Origin: Planctomycetota bacterium
Lineage (GTDB): Bacteria > Planctomycetota > UBA1135 > GCA-002686595
DNA: 53,868 nt
Reading direction: 5' to 3'
NCBI GenBank assembly: GCA_028278425.1
Contig: JANQEJ010000112.1
Coordinates: forward strand, 1 to 53,868
Shown here piece by piece: positions 33,603 through 40,838 of this stretch (positions within the stretch are counted from its first letter, which is position 1; every line of letters begins with the position of its first letter). Both the position numbers and the translations under genes were made by a program. The notes beneath the pieces were generated by a model. It searched no databases and had not been told where the DNA came from. It saw only the letters and a list, made by a program, of their open reading frames with translations.

Positions 33603-35233
33603 CGAGCTCGGCGGGTTCGGCCTCGTCGACTGGTGCGTGCTCGCCGGCTTCCTCGCCTTCGCCACGATCCTCGGCGAGCGGCTGTCGGGCAAACAGGCGA
33701 CGATCCGCGACTTCTTCCTCGGCGGGCGCCGGCTGCCCTGGTGGGCGGTGGCGGGCTCGATTGTCGCGACCGAGATCAGCGCGGTCACGTTCATCAGCTT
33801 GCCGTTCGTCGTCTTTCGACCGGGTGGGGACGTCACCTACCTCCAGCTCGGCGTGTTCGGGCTTTTCCTCGCGCGCATCGTCGTCGGGTACGTGCTCGTT
33901 CCGGCCTTCTACGAGCGCGAGATCTACAGCCCCTACGATTACATGGGCGACCGGCTCGGCCCGTGCGTGCGGACGACCGCGACGGTGCTCTTCGCGCTCG
34001 GCGGCGTGCTGGCGCAAGCGGCGCGCGTCTACGTGACCGCGGTCGTGCTCGCGGTGCTCCTGCACGACGAGCTCGGTTGGATCGAGGCGAAGACCGGACT
34101 CTCGCCGCTCGCGTCCGCCGTCGGCGCGATCGGCATCGTGGCGGTGGCCTGGACGCTGATCGGCGGCATGGCGACGGTGATCTGGACCGATGCGCTTCTC
34201 TTCCTCGTGTTTCTCGCCGGGATCGCGATCGCGTTCTTCACCGCGGCGGCGGGGCTCGAGGGCGGAGCGGGGGAGGTCTTCCAGCGTTCGTGGGACGCCG
34301 GCAAGTTCCGCTTCTTCGACTTCGACACCGATCCGGCCAAGGCCTACACGTTCTGGGCCGCGGCGATCGGAACGACGGTGTCGGGCGTCGGCGCGTTTGG
34401 GACCGACCAGTTGATGGCGCAGCGTGTGTTCTGCTGCCGCGACGCCGCCGACGCGCGGCGCGCGATCCTCGCGAGCCAGACGGCGATCGTCGTCACGGTG
34501 CTGGCGGCGTTCGTCGGGATGGCGCTCTTCGCCTACTACGAGGTCCATCCGCTCAAGGGCGAGGCGCTCGCGCTCTACGAGGAAAAGGGCGACCGCATCT
34601 TTCCCATCTTCATCCTCCAAGCGATCCCCCGCAGGCTTGAAGGGTCTCGTGGTGGCCGGCGTCTTCGCGGCGGCGATCTCGAGCCTCGACTCGATCCTCG
34701 CCGCCCTGAGCCAGGCGACGCTCGCCGCCTTCCTACCGAACCGCACCTCGGTGCGCGGCTCGCGCGTGCTGGTCGTCGTGTTCGGCATCCTGCTTTGCGC
34801 GCTTGCGGTCCTCCTGGACGCCGCGGCGGCCCGCTACGAGTCCATCCTCGATCTGGCGCTCGCCCTCGCCGGCTACACGGTGGGAGCGCTGCTAGCGGGC
34901 TTCGTCCTGGCGTTCCTTCGGCCGGGCGGAGCGGGCAGCGGCTATCCGTGGTCGGCGCCGCTCGCGGTGCTGACGGTCTTCGCCGTCGCCTGGCACGAGC
35001 CGTGGAGCTTCTGGACCTGCTTCGTCGCTGCGGCGGCGATCCTCGCGCTCTGGATGCTGCGCCGCGGACGCGACGCGTGGAAGACGGTTGCGCTTGCCGC
35101 CGCCCTGACCGGCGTCTGCCTCCTGTCCGCCACCGAGGGCGTCGTCATCGCCTTCCCGTGGTTCGGGTTGATCGGTTTCGCCGTCGCGCTCGGTTTCGGG
35201 ATCCTGCTCGGCCGCGGTAAGCTCCGCGGATGA
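33595..35233 (+). pseudogene. Sodium:solute symporter family (SSS) transporter, reading frame broken by one base
   Basis: From ATG 33595 the frame encodes GERLSGKQATIRDFFLGGRR, WAVAGSIVATEISAVTFISL and about eight membrane helices typical of SSS transporters (DYMGDRLGPCVRTTATVLF, GTTVSGVGAFGTDQLMAQRV). At 34626-34630 there is a run of five C. Reading with four C continues the family sequence in the next frame as IPAGLKGLVVAGVFAAAISS, then LDSILAALSQATLAAFLPN, the conserved SSS core, and four to five more helices. The intact product would be about 545 residues. The disruption is in the homopolymer itself, so sequencing or assembly error is at least as likely as inactivation. It would import a sugar or sugar acid with Na+; the operon context with kinase and oxidative proteins supports that. 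Confidence 0.85.
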
Positions 35234-36312
35234 GGTCGATTTGCACGGCGGTTTCCTTCGTTCTCCTCGCCGCAAGCGCGTTCGCTCAGGACGCGCGCGA
35301 GCTCTTCGCCACGAACTGCGCCTCCTGCCACGGCGAGACCGGCGACGGCAAAGGGACGACGCAGCTCGACCGCCCCGCACGCAGCTTCAAGGACGGCGGC
35401 TTCTCCTACGGCAACACGCCCGAAGCGCTCTTCCGCACGATTACGACGGGCATCCCGGGCACGCCGATGCCGTCGTTCGAGTCGTCGCTGACGGTCGAGC
35501 AACGCCGAGCGCTCGCCGCCTACGTCGTGACGCTGGGGCCTGAGGTCGAGGCGGTAGACCCGGAGAAGACGGTGATGCACGTCACCGACCGGCCGCGCGT
35601 CGTGCGCGGCCTTCTGCCGCCGATCGCCGACGGAGCCGTGGCGCAGCCGCGGGGCCTTTTGGTCGGAACCACGGACGGCTTCACCTTCGAGTACCGGGCG
35701 GACGACGTGCGGCTCCTCGGCGTTCGCCTCGGCGGTTTCGTCGACCGCAAGGACTGGACGGGGCGCGGAGGCACGGCGCTCGAGCCGCTCGGTCAGGTCG
35801 TGCACCTCCTGGAGGACGGCCAGCCGAGAGCGACGTTCGCGTCGGTCGGCGGCGGCGAGCTTCGCGCGAAGCTTGCACAGACGGCCGTACGGGACGGTGG
35901 AGTCGATCTCCACTACGCGCTCTACGACGCCGCGGGCACTCTGCACGCCCAGGTCACGGAAGCACCGTTCGCGACGGGCACGTCCGTCGGTGCGGGTTTC
36001 ACGCGAGTGTTCGAGCTTGCGCGGACCGCGCCAGGCGAGCCGGTCGACCTCCTCGTGCGCGTTCAGGTCTACGGCGAAGCGCGGCGCGTGGATTCGTTCC
36101 GCGCGGCAGGGCGCGAATGGACCGTTCGCCGGCTCCCGGACGATCGGTACGAGATCGTCGGCGTCGGAGCTCCCGCGGGCACTTCTTACCGTCAGCAAGG
36201 AGGCGTCTACGACGTCGTCTTGCCGAGCGGCCGGGTCGTGGTCACGACGCTGGTGACCGCCGACTGGTCGGAAGAGCTGCGCGGCCAGCTCATTGCGGAG
36301 CTCGAGCGATGA
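35230..36312 (+). CDS. Secreted c-type cytochrome with long C-terminal domain
   Basis: 360 residues with a signal peptide (ending ASAFAQ). The haem motif is CASCH with Cys30, Cys33 and His34, followed by GETGDGKG, and the axial Met is Met80 in GIPGTPMPSF, so residues about 22-105 form one class I cytochrome c domain. The remaining 250 residues are beta-rich (YRADDVRLLGVRLGGFVDRK, VVHLLEDGQPRATFASVGGG) without a recognised family, and may be a glycan- or protein-binding partner domain. ATG 35230 overlaps the transporter stop (ATGA), and its stop overlaps the next gene. It could accept electrons from the downstream dehydrogenase-like protein in the periplasm. Confidence 0.9.
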   Translation: MRSICTAVSFVLLAASAFAQDARELFATNCASCHGETGDGKGTTQLDRPARSFKDGGFSYGNTPEALFRTITTGIPGTPMPSFESSLTVEQRRALAAYVVTLGPEVEAVDPEKTVMHVTDRPRVVRGLLPPIADGAVAQPRGLLVGTTDGFTFEYRADDVRLLGVRLGGFVDRKDWTGRGGTALEPLGQVVHLLEDGQPRATFASVGGGELRAKLAQTAVRDGGVDLHYALYDAAGTLHAQVTEAPFATGTSVGAGFTRVFELARTAPGEPVDLLVRVQVYGEARRVDSFRAAGREWTVRRLPDDRYEIVGVGAPAGTSYRQQGGVYDVVLPSGRVVVTTLVTADWSEELRGQLIAELER

Positions 36313-38864
36313 TCCCCCTCCTCCTGGCGCTCCTTCAGACCGGCGAACCCCCCTACACGGTCGACTACCTGACTCCACCGGAGGGCGATGCGCTCGAGGT
36401 GGGGGGGATGGACTTCCTGCCCGACGGGCGGCTCGTGGTGAGCACGCGGCGCGGGCAGGTGTGGCTCGTCGAGGAGCCGCTCGCCAGCGACCCCGCCGAC
36501 GCGCGTTTCGATCTGTTCGTCGAAGGCCTGTGGGAGGGCTTGGGGTTGACCGTCGAGCCCGATGGCGACTCCGGTCCGAAGATCTTCGTGCTGCAGCGCG
36601 GCGAGCTCTCGTTGCTTCGTCCCAACGAGTCCGGATTCATCGCGACGGTGTCGGACGACTGGGGCCTGTCCGGTAACTACCATGAGTTCGTCTACGGTTT
36701 GCCGCGCGACGCCGAAGGCAACTTCTACATCAGCCTCAACGTCGCGTTCCTCAGCCCCAAGTGGTGGCACGGCAAGTCGCCGGTGCCCTGGCGCGGGTGG
36801 GTACTGCGCGTCGCGCCGACCGGGGAGACCACACCGGTCGCCTGCGGCTTCCGCAGCCCGTGCGGCATCGGGATGAACGCCGCCGGCGATCTCTTCGTGA
36901 CCGACAACCAGGGCGACTGGATGCCCGCCTCGCCGATCTTCCACGTGAAGGAGGGCGGCTTCTACGGACATCCGGCGTCGCTTGACTGGACGCCGGAGTA
37001 CCTCGAGTCGCAGGCGAAGGCGAGCGACACGATCCCGCCCGAACGCGCGAACGACCGCGAGCCGGCGGCGGTTTGGCTTCCTTACAAGTGGTCGCGCTCG
37101 CCGGGGAACCTCGTGCCCGACGTGACCGGCGGGAAGTTCGGGCCCTTCGAGGAGCAGCTCTTCCTGGCCGAGCTGACGAACGGGATGATCCTGCGCGTCC
37201 AGCTCGAAAAGGTCCGCGGCGAGTACCAGGGCGCCGTGTTCCCGTTCCTGCGCGACGTGGGCTCCGCCTGCCGCGTCGCCTTCGCTCCCGACGGGACGCT
37301 CTTCGTCGGCATGACGAACCGTGGTTGGGGCGGCCGTCCGCCGGCGAGCGGCATCGCGCGCGTGCGGTGGAACGGGACGACGCCGATGGAGATGCGGACC
37401 GTGCGCCTCCTCCAGGACGGCTTCGAGATCGACCTCACGCTGCCGGTGGCGGCCGACTGCGCGATCACGCCCGATTCCGTCGCGCTGACGCAGTACGACT
37501 ACGACTACTGGTGGGAGTACGGCTCGCCCGAGCGAAACACGACGGCGATCGAGGTGACGTCGACGGAGCTGTCCGACGACCGAAGAAGGCTCACCGTGCG
37601 CACGGCCGGACTGACGCCGGCGATGATGGCGCGCCTCGTCCTCTCGGGCGTCGTCGGCGTGGGCGGCGCTCCGCTGCACAACGACGAGTTCGCCTACACG
37701 ATCAACCAGCTCCCCGAGGGCGAGCCGACCGACCAGCACGTGGCCAAGATCGTCCCGCCTCCGCCGGCGCGCGAGAGCGGCGCGGAAGGGTGGCTCCGGC
37801 TGACGTACGGGGACGCCACCGACGGCTGGAACCACAGCGGCTGGGAGCTCTGCGACGCCGAGCTCGATCCCGACGATCCGACGAAGCTCCGCACCCAGAA
37901 GGGCGTCAATGCGCTGACCAACACGCTCTCCGACGAGCCCAGCGACTACGTGAGCAAGCACGTCTTCGGCGACGCGAGCATCCACGTCGAGTTCCTGCTC
38001 CCGCAGGGCGGGAAGTCGGGCGTGCGGGTGATGGGCCGCTACGCGATCGAGCTCGCCGACCGCGAGCCGATGGCGGCCGGCGTCTGGCACGACCTCGACG
38101 TCGACTTCCGCGCACCGCGTTTCGACGCGGAAGGGAACAAGACCGAGAACGCCAAGTTCCTGCGCGTTAAGGTCGACGACGTCCTGGTGCACGAGGAGCT
38201 CGAGCTGCCCGAGCCCAGCCCGGGGGCGCTCGGACCCGAGGTCGCGCTCGGTCCGCTCGTGCTCGTGGGGACGAGCGGCCCGGTCGGCTTCGGCAACGTG
38301 CGCGTGCGGCCGGCTCGCGAAGCGGACGAGACGAAGGGCTGGAAGCGCATCTTCAACGGGGAAGACCTCGACGGCTGGACCATCTCGGACGACGGCCTGT
38401 GGTACGTCGAGGACGAGACGATCGTCGGTGAGGGGCCGCGCAGCCACCTCTTCAGCCCGCGTGACGACTACCGCAACGTCGACATCCGGGCGAAGGTCAA
38501 GATCGGAGACGGTGGGAACTCCGGGCTCTACTTCCGCACCGCCTACGGTCCGGGCTGGCCGGCCGGCTACGAGGCGCAGATCAACAGCTCCTACGCCGAT
38601 CCCCAGAAGACGGGCAGCCTGTACGGCCTCGCGCCCGTGAAGACGCATCTGATCCCGCCCGACACTTGGTTCGACTACCGCGTCACCTGCCGCGACGTCG
38701 AAGCGGGAACGCACGTCGTGATCCGTGTGAACGGCGTCGTGATCACGGACTACGTGGACGCCGAACGGAAGTACGAGAGCGGCCACATCGCTCTCCAGCA
38801 GCACCACGACGGCTCCGTGATCGAGGTGCGCGACTTCGAGGTGCGCGATCTCGACGCGCGCTAG
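36309..38864 (+). CDS. Glucose/sorbosone-dehydrogenase-like propeller fused to DUF1080 (3-keto-disaccharide hydrolase-like) domains
   Basis: 851 residues from ATG 36309 (ATGA overlap). The first residues (MIPLLLALLQTGEPP) act as a short signal. Residues about 20-350 have propeller motifs seen in planctomycetal PQQ-type dehydrogenase proteins: GGMDFLPDGRLVVSTRRGQV, YGLPRDAEGNFYISLNVAFL, FRSPCGIGMNAAGDLFVTDN, RVAFAPDGTLFVGMTNRGWG. From about 490 there is a LamG/DUF1080-like domain (DASIHVEFLLPQGGKSGVRV). From about 675 a standard DUF1080 runs: WKRIFNGEDLDGWTISDDGL, then GGNSGLYFRTAYGPGWPAGY and GHIALQQHHDGSVIEVRDFE. DUF1080 proteins include 3-keto-glycoside hydrolases. It ends the sugar operon, probably in the periplasm. 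Confidence 0.87.
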   Translation: MIPLLLALLQTGEPPYTVDYLTPPEGDALEVGGMDFLPDGRLVVSTRRGQVWLVEEPLASDPADARFDLFVEGLWEGLGLTVEPDGDSGPKIFVLQRGELSLLRPNESGFIATVSDDWGLSGNYHEFVYGLPRDAEGNFYISLNVAFLSPKWWHGKSPVPWRGWVLRVAPTGETTPVACGFRSPCGIGMNAAGDLFVTDNQGDWMPASPIFHVKEGGFYGHPASLDWTPEYLESQAKASDTIPPERANDREPAAVWLPYKWSRSPGNLVPDVTGGKFGPFEEQLFLAELTNGMILRVQLEKVRGEYQGAVFPFLRDVGSACRVAFAPDGTLFVGMTNRGWGGRPPASGIARVRWNGTTPMEMRTVRLLQDGFEIDLTLPVAADCAITPDSVALTQYDYDYWWEYGSPERNTTAIEVTSTELSDDRRRLTVRTAGLTPAMMARLVLSGVVGVGGAPLHNDEFAYTINQLPEGEPTDQHVAKIVPPPPARESGAEGWLRLTYGDATDGWNHSGWELCDAELDPDDPTKLRTQKGVNALTNTLSDEPSDYVSKHVFGDASIHVEFLLPQGGKSGVRVMGRYAIELADREPMAAGVWHDLDVDFRAPRFDAEGNKTENAKFLRVKVDDVLVHEELELPEPSPGALGPEVALGPLVLVGTSGPVGFGNVRVRPAREADETKGWKRIFNGEDLDGWTISDDGLWYVEDETIVGEGPRSHLFSPRDDYRNVDIRAKVKIGDGGNSGLYFRTAYGPGWPAGYEAQINSSYADPQKTGSLYGLAPVKTHLIPPDTWFDYRVTCRDVEAGTHVVIRVNGVVITDYVDAERKYESGHIALQQHHDGSVIEVRDFEVRDLDAR

Positions 38865-38872
38865 CCGCAGGC

Positions 38873-38907
38873 ACTCGAGCGTACGGCAACTGGCCGTACG
38901 CTCGAGT
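38873..38907. terminator. Strong hairpin between convergent genes, probable bidirectional terminator
   Basis: A 15-bp perfect stem, ACTCGAGCGTACGGC (38873-38887) paired with its complement at 38893-38907, closes a five-base loop AACTG. It starts eight bases after the DUF1080 stop and ends 35 bases before the ECF sigma gene's stop on the other strand. There is no T-run on either side, so it is not a textbook intrinsic terminator, but its place and stability suggest it ends transcripts from both directions. Confidence 0.7.
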
Positions 38908-38942
38908 CGCGGACTCTCCCCTCGGGCTGGTCGGTCGTCGCG

Positions 38943-39548
38943 CTAGGCGACGCTTTGGGCGGGTATGCCGATGTGCCGGCGGATGGCGTGGATGCCGGCG
39001 CGGATCCTGCTCTTCACGGTGCCCAGCGGCGTGTCGAGCTGTTCGGCGACCTGGCTGTGCGAGAGACCGTTCAAGAACGCCATCTCGATCGCCTCGCGTT
39101 GCTCGGACGGCAGGTGCCGCATGGCGCTTTCCACCTTCCGGGCGCTCTCCCGGTCCTCGCTTCGCTGCCGCGGGCAGGGACCGCGCGACGAGAGCTGCTC
39201 CCAGGCGTCGAACTCTGCGAGATGCTTGGTCTCGTGCTGCGAGCGGGAGCGAAGGAGGTCGATCGCGCGGTTGCGAGCGATCGTCGCGAGCCAGCCGTAC
39301 ACCCTGCCCTTCGTCGCGTCGTAGCTCGAAGCGCTCCGCCAGACGCGGACGTAGGCGTCGACCAGAGCTTCCTCGGCGGCTTCGCGGTAGCCCACGATGC
39401 GCAGGACGACGCGGAAGAGGGGGCCGCTGGTGGCTTCGAGCAGGGAGCGGAGCGCCTGCTCATCCCGGGCGGCGATACGTGCGATCAGACTCTGTAGGGC
39501 GGACTCGGACGGGGGCGAAACGCGGGCAGGTGGGGAAAATGGGGCCAG
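38943..39548 (-). CDS. ECF-type RNA polymerase sigma factor (probable CTG start)
   Basis: 201 residues if started at CTG 39548, which has AGGAGAGG (39556-39563) seven bases upstream. The next in-frame ATG is at 39749 and would add 67 residues of low-complexity, non-protein-like sequence. Region 2 is SGPLFRVVLRIVGYREAAEE then ALVDAYVRVWRSASSYDATK and GWLATIARNRAIDLLRSRSQ; region 4 is MRHLPSEQREAIEMAFLNGL then SHSQVAEQLDTPLGTVKSRI. This is a normal ECF sigma layout. No anti-sigma gene is adjacent. Translation from a non-AUG codon with a strong ribosome site would be a way of limiting its amount. Confidence 0.85.
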   Translation of the reverse strand: MAPFSPPARVSPPSESALQSLIARIAARDEQALRSLLEATSGPLFRVVLRIVGYREAAEEALVDAYVRVWRSASSYDATKGRVYGWLATIARNRAIDLLRSRSQHETKHLAEFDAWEQLSSRGPCPRQRSEDRESARKVESAMRHLPSEQREAIEMAFLNGLSHSQVAEQLDTPLGTVKSRIRAGIHAIRRHIGIPAQSVA

Positions 39549-40136
39549 TCTCTTACCTCTCCTTCCTCGATGGGCTGGTGGGGAGAGCGATGGGGCGCGT
39601 CGGTGCCGGCCGGGTTTCCTCTCCTCCGGGGGGAAGCGTTGCGAGCCGAGTCGGAGTTCCGGACCGAACACGAAAAAGCACGCGGGCGGAATCCGCCGAG
39701 GGCTCCCAAATCCGAACCCGCCGGCCGCCCGTAGTCGCCTGTGAAACATCTGGGTGCCCCCGGCGGTGGAGGTTCTGGATGCCCCGTTCCCCGATTTCCA
39801 GGGGGGCCGGCGGGGCGACGGGCTTCCGCCGCCGATTTTTTGGACTTCGGGCGGTTCGATTTCGCCGGCCCGCGCGTTGCAGGTGAGCCCGAGGCATCGG
39901 GGCACTGCCCCGCACCACCCCCCGGATTCCGTTGGAGGCTTCCCGCGGGGGCGGTTTGGAGGCCCGCGTTCCAGGGGGGGATGCGGGCCTCACCCTTTCC
40001 CGGCGGGCGGCGGGCGCCGGGACGGGTCGAAAGGGAGAGTCCGCCCTTCGAAATCTCCCCCGTCCCGCTTCGGATGGGCGTGCTACAACCCCGCCAAGCG
40101 GCCCAGCGCGCCGCGCGCGGCCGGCCCGGGAGAGAG
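39549..40136. other. 588-bp anomalous gap between ECF sigma factor and membrane protein genes
   Basis: No convincing gene was found. The open frames here are proline-, glycine- and arginine-rich and look like composition effects. The DNA is unusually rich in G-runs (several of four to seven, for example in TCCAGGGGGG motifs at about 39796 and 39970) and holds a small palindrome GGCGGAATCCGCC near 39687. Both genes are transcribed away from it, so it must contain their promoters and could hold long 5' untranslated leaders. No known riboswitch or RNA was recognised. Confidence 0.5.
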
Positions 40137-40838
40137 ATGACGGAAGACATCGAGATCCGCCGTGTAGACATCGACCCCATCGACTGTCTGAGCAAGGCCA
40201 AGGATCTGATCGGCGAGCAGTACGGGCTCTTCGTCGGCGTCGGCGCGATGTACGTGCTCGCGTCGCAGGTGCCGTTCGGGATCCTGATCGGGCCGTTTCT
40301 CGTCGGATCGGCCCTCTGCTTCTTCGAGCGCGAGAAGGGGCGCACCGTCGAGTTCAACCTCCTCTTCAAGGGCTTCGACAAGTTCCTCCCCAGCCTGGTC
40401 GCGTCGCTGATCTACTTCGGCACGGTGTTCTTGATGTCGATGGCGTGGAACGTGGCCTTCCTCTTCGCCGTTTTGGCGAGCATCGCGGCCAATGATGGCG
40501 AGCTGAGCCGACTCTTCTTCCTCGTGGTGTTCGGCGGCTTGGCGCTGCTCTTTCTGGGCATCGTGCTGGTGATGCCGCTCTTCACCTTCATGTACCCGCT
40601 GATCGCCGAACGGGATCTGGACGGTATCGAGGCCGTCAAGGTCAGCGCCCGGGCCGCTCTGCGGAACTATGCGGGCCTGCTGGCCTTCTGGATCCTCTGC
40701 GGGGTCCTCTACACCGTCGCCGCGCTCCTCTGTTTTTTCCCCCTGTTTCTCGTTCTTCCGTTCATTCTGGGTGGCGTGAACGTCGCGTATCGCAAGGTCT
40801 TCGGCGACGCGCCCGACCTGGAAGCATGTTTCGAGTAG
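40137..40838 (+). CDS. Integral membrane protein of unknown function
   Basis: 233 residues with about five hydrophobic segments: LFVGVGAMYVLASQVPFGIL, FLPSLVASLIYFGTVFLMSM, LFFLVVFGGLALLFLGIVLV and a C-terminal helix LLAFWILCGVLYTVAALLCF. The amphipathic loops (LDGIEAVKVSARAALRNYAG) and the GILIGPFLVG and FTFMYPLIAERD motifs recall DUF975 or glycerophosphodiester-phosphodiesterase membrane-domain proteins, but no family is certain. ATG 40137 is preceded by GAGAGAG. Its end overlaps the DUF1570 gene start by 13 bases, indicating co-expression. No catalytic residues are evident. Confidence 0.75.
   Translation: MTEDIEIRRVDIDPIDCLSKAKDLIGEQYGLFVGVGAMYVLASQVPFGILIGPFLVGSALCFFEREKGRTVEFNLLFKGFDKFLPSLVASLIYFGTVFLMSMAWNVAFLFAVLASIAANDGELSRLFFLVVFGGLALLFLGIVLVMPLFTFMYPLIAERDLDGIEAVKVSARAALRNYAGLLAFWILCGVLYTVAALLCFFPLFLVLPFILGGVNVAYRKVFGDAPDLEACFE

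Noticed and set aside
39741..40136. Upstream extension of the membrane protein frame
   Set aside because: The added 132 residues are Gly/Pro/Arg low-complexity sequence, while ATG 40137 has a purine-rich ribosome site and starts the conserved-looking part.
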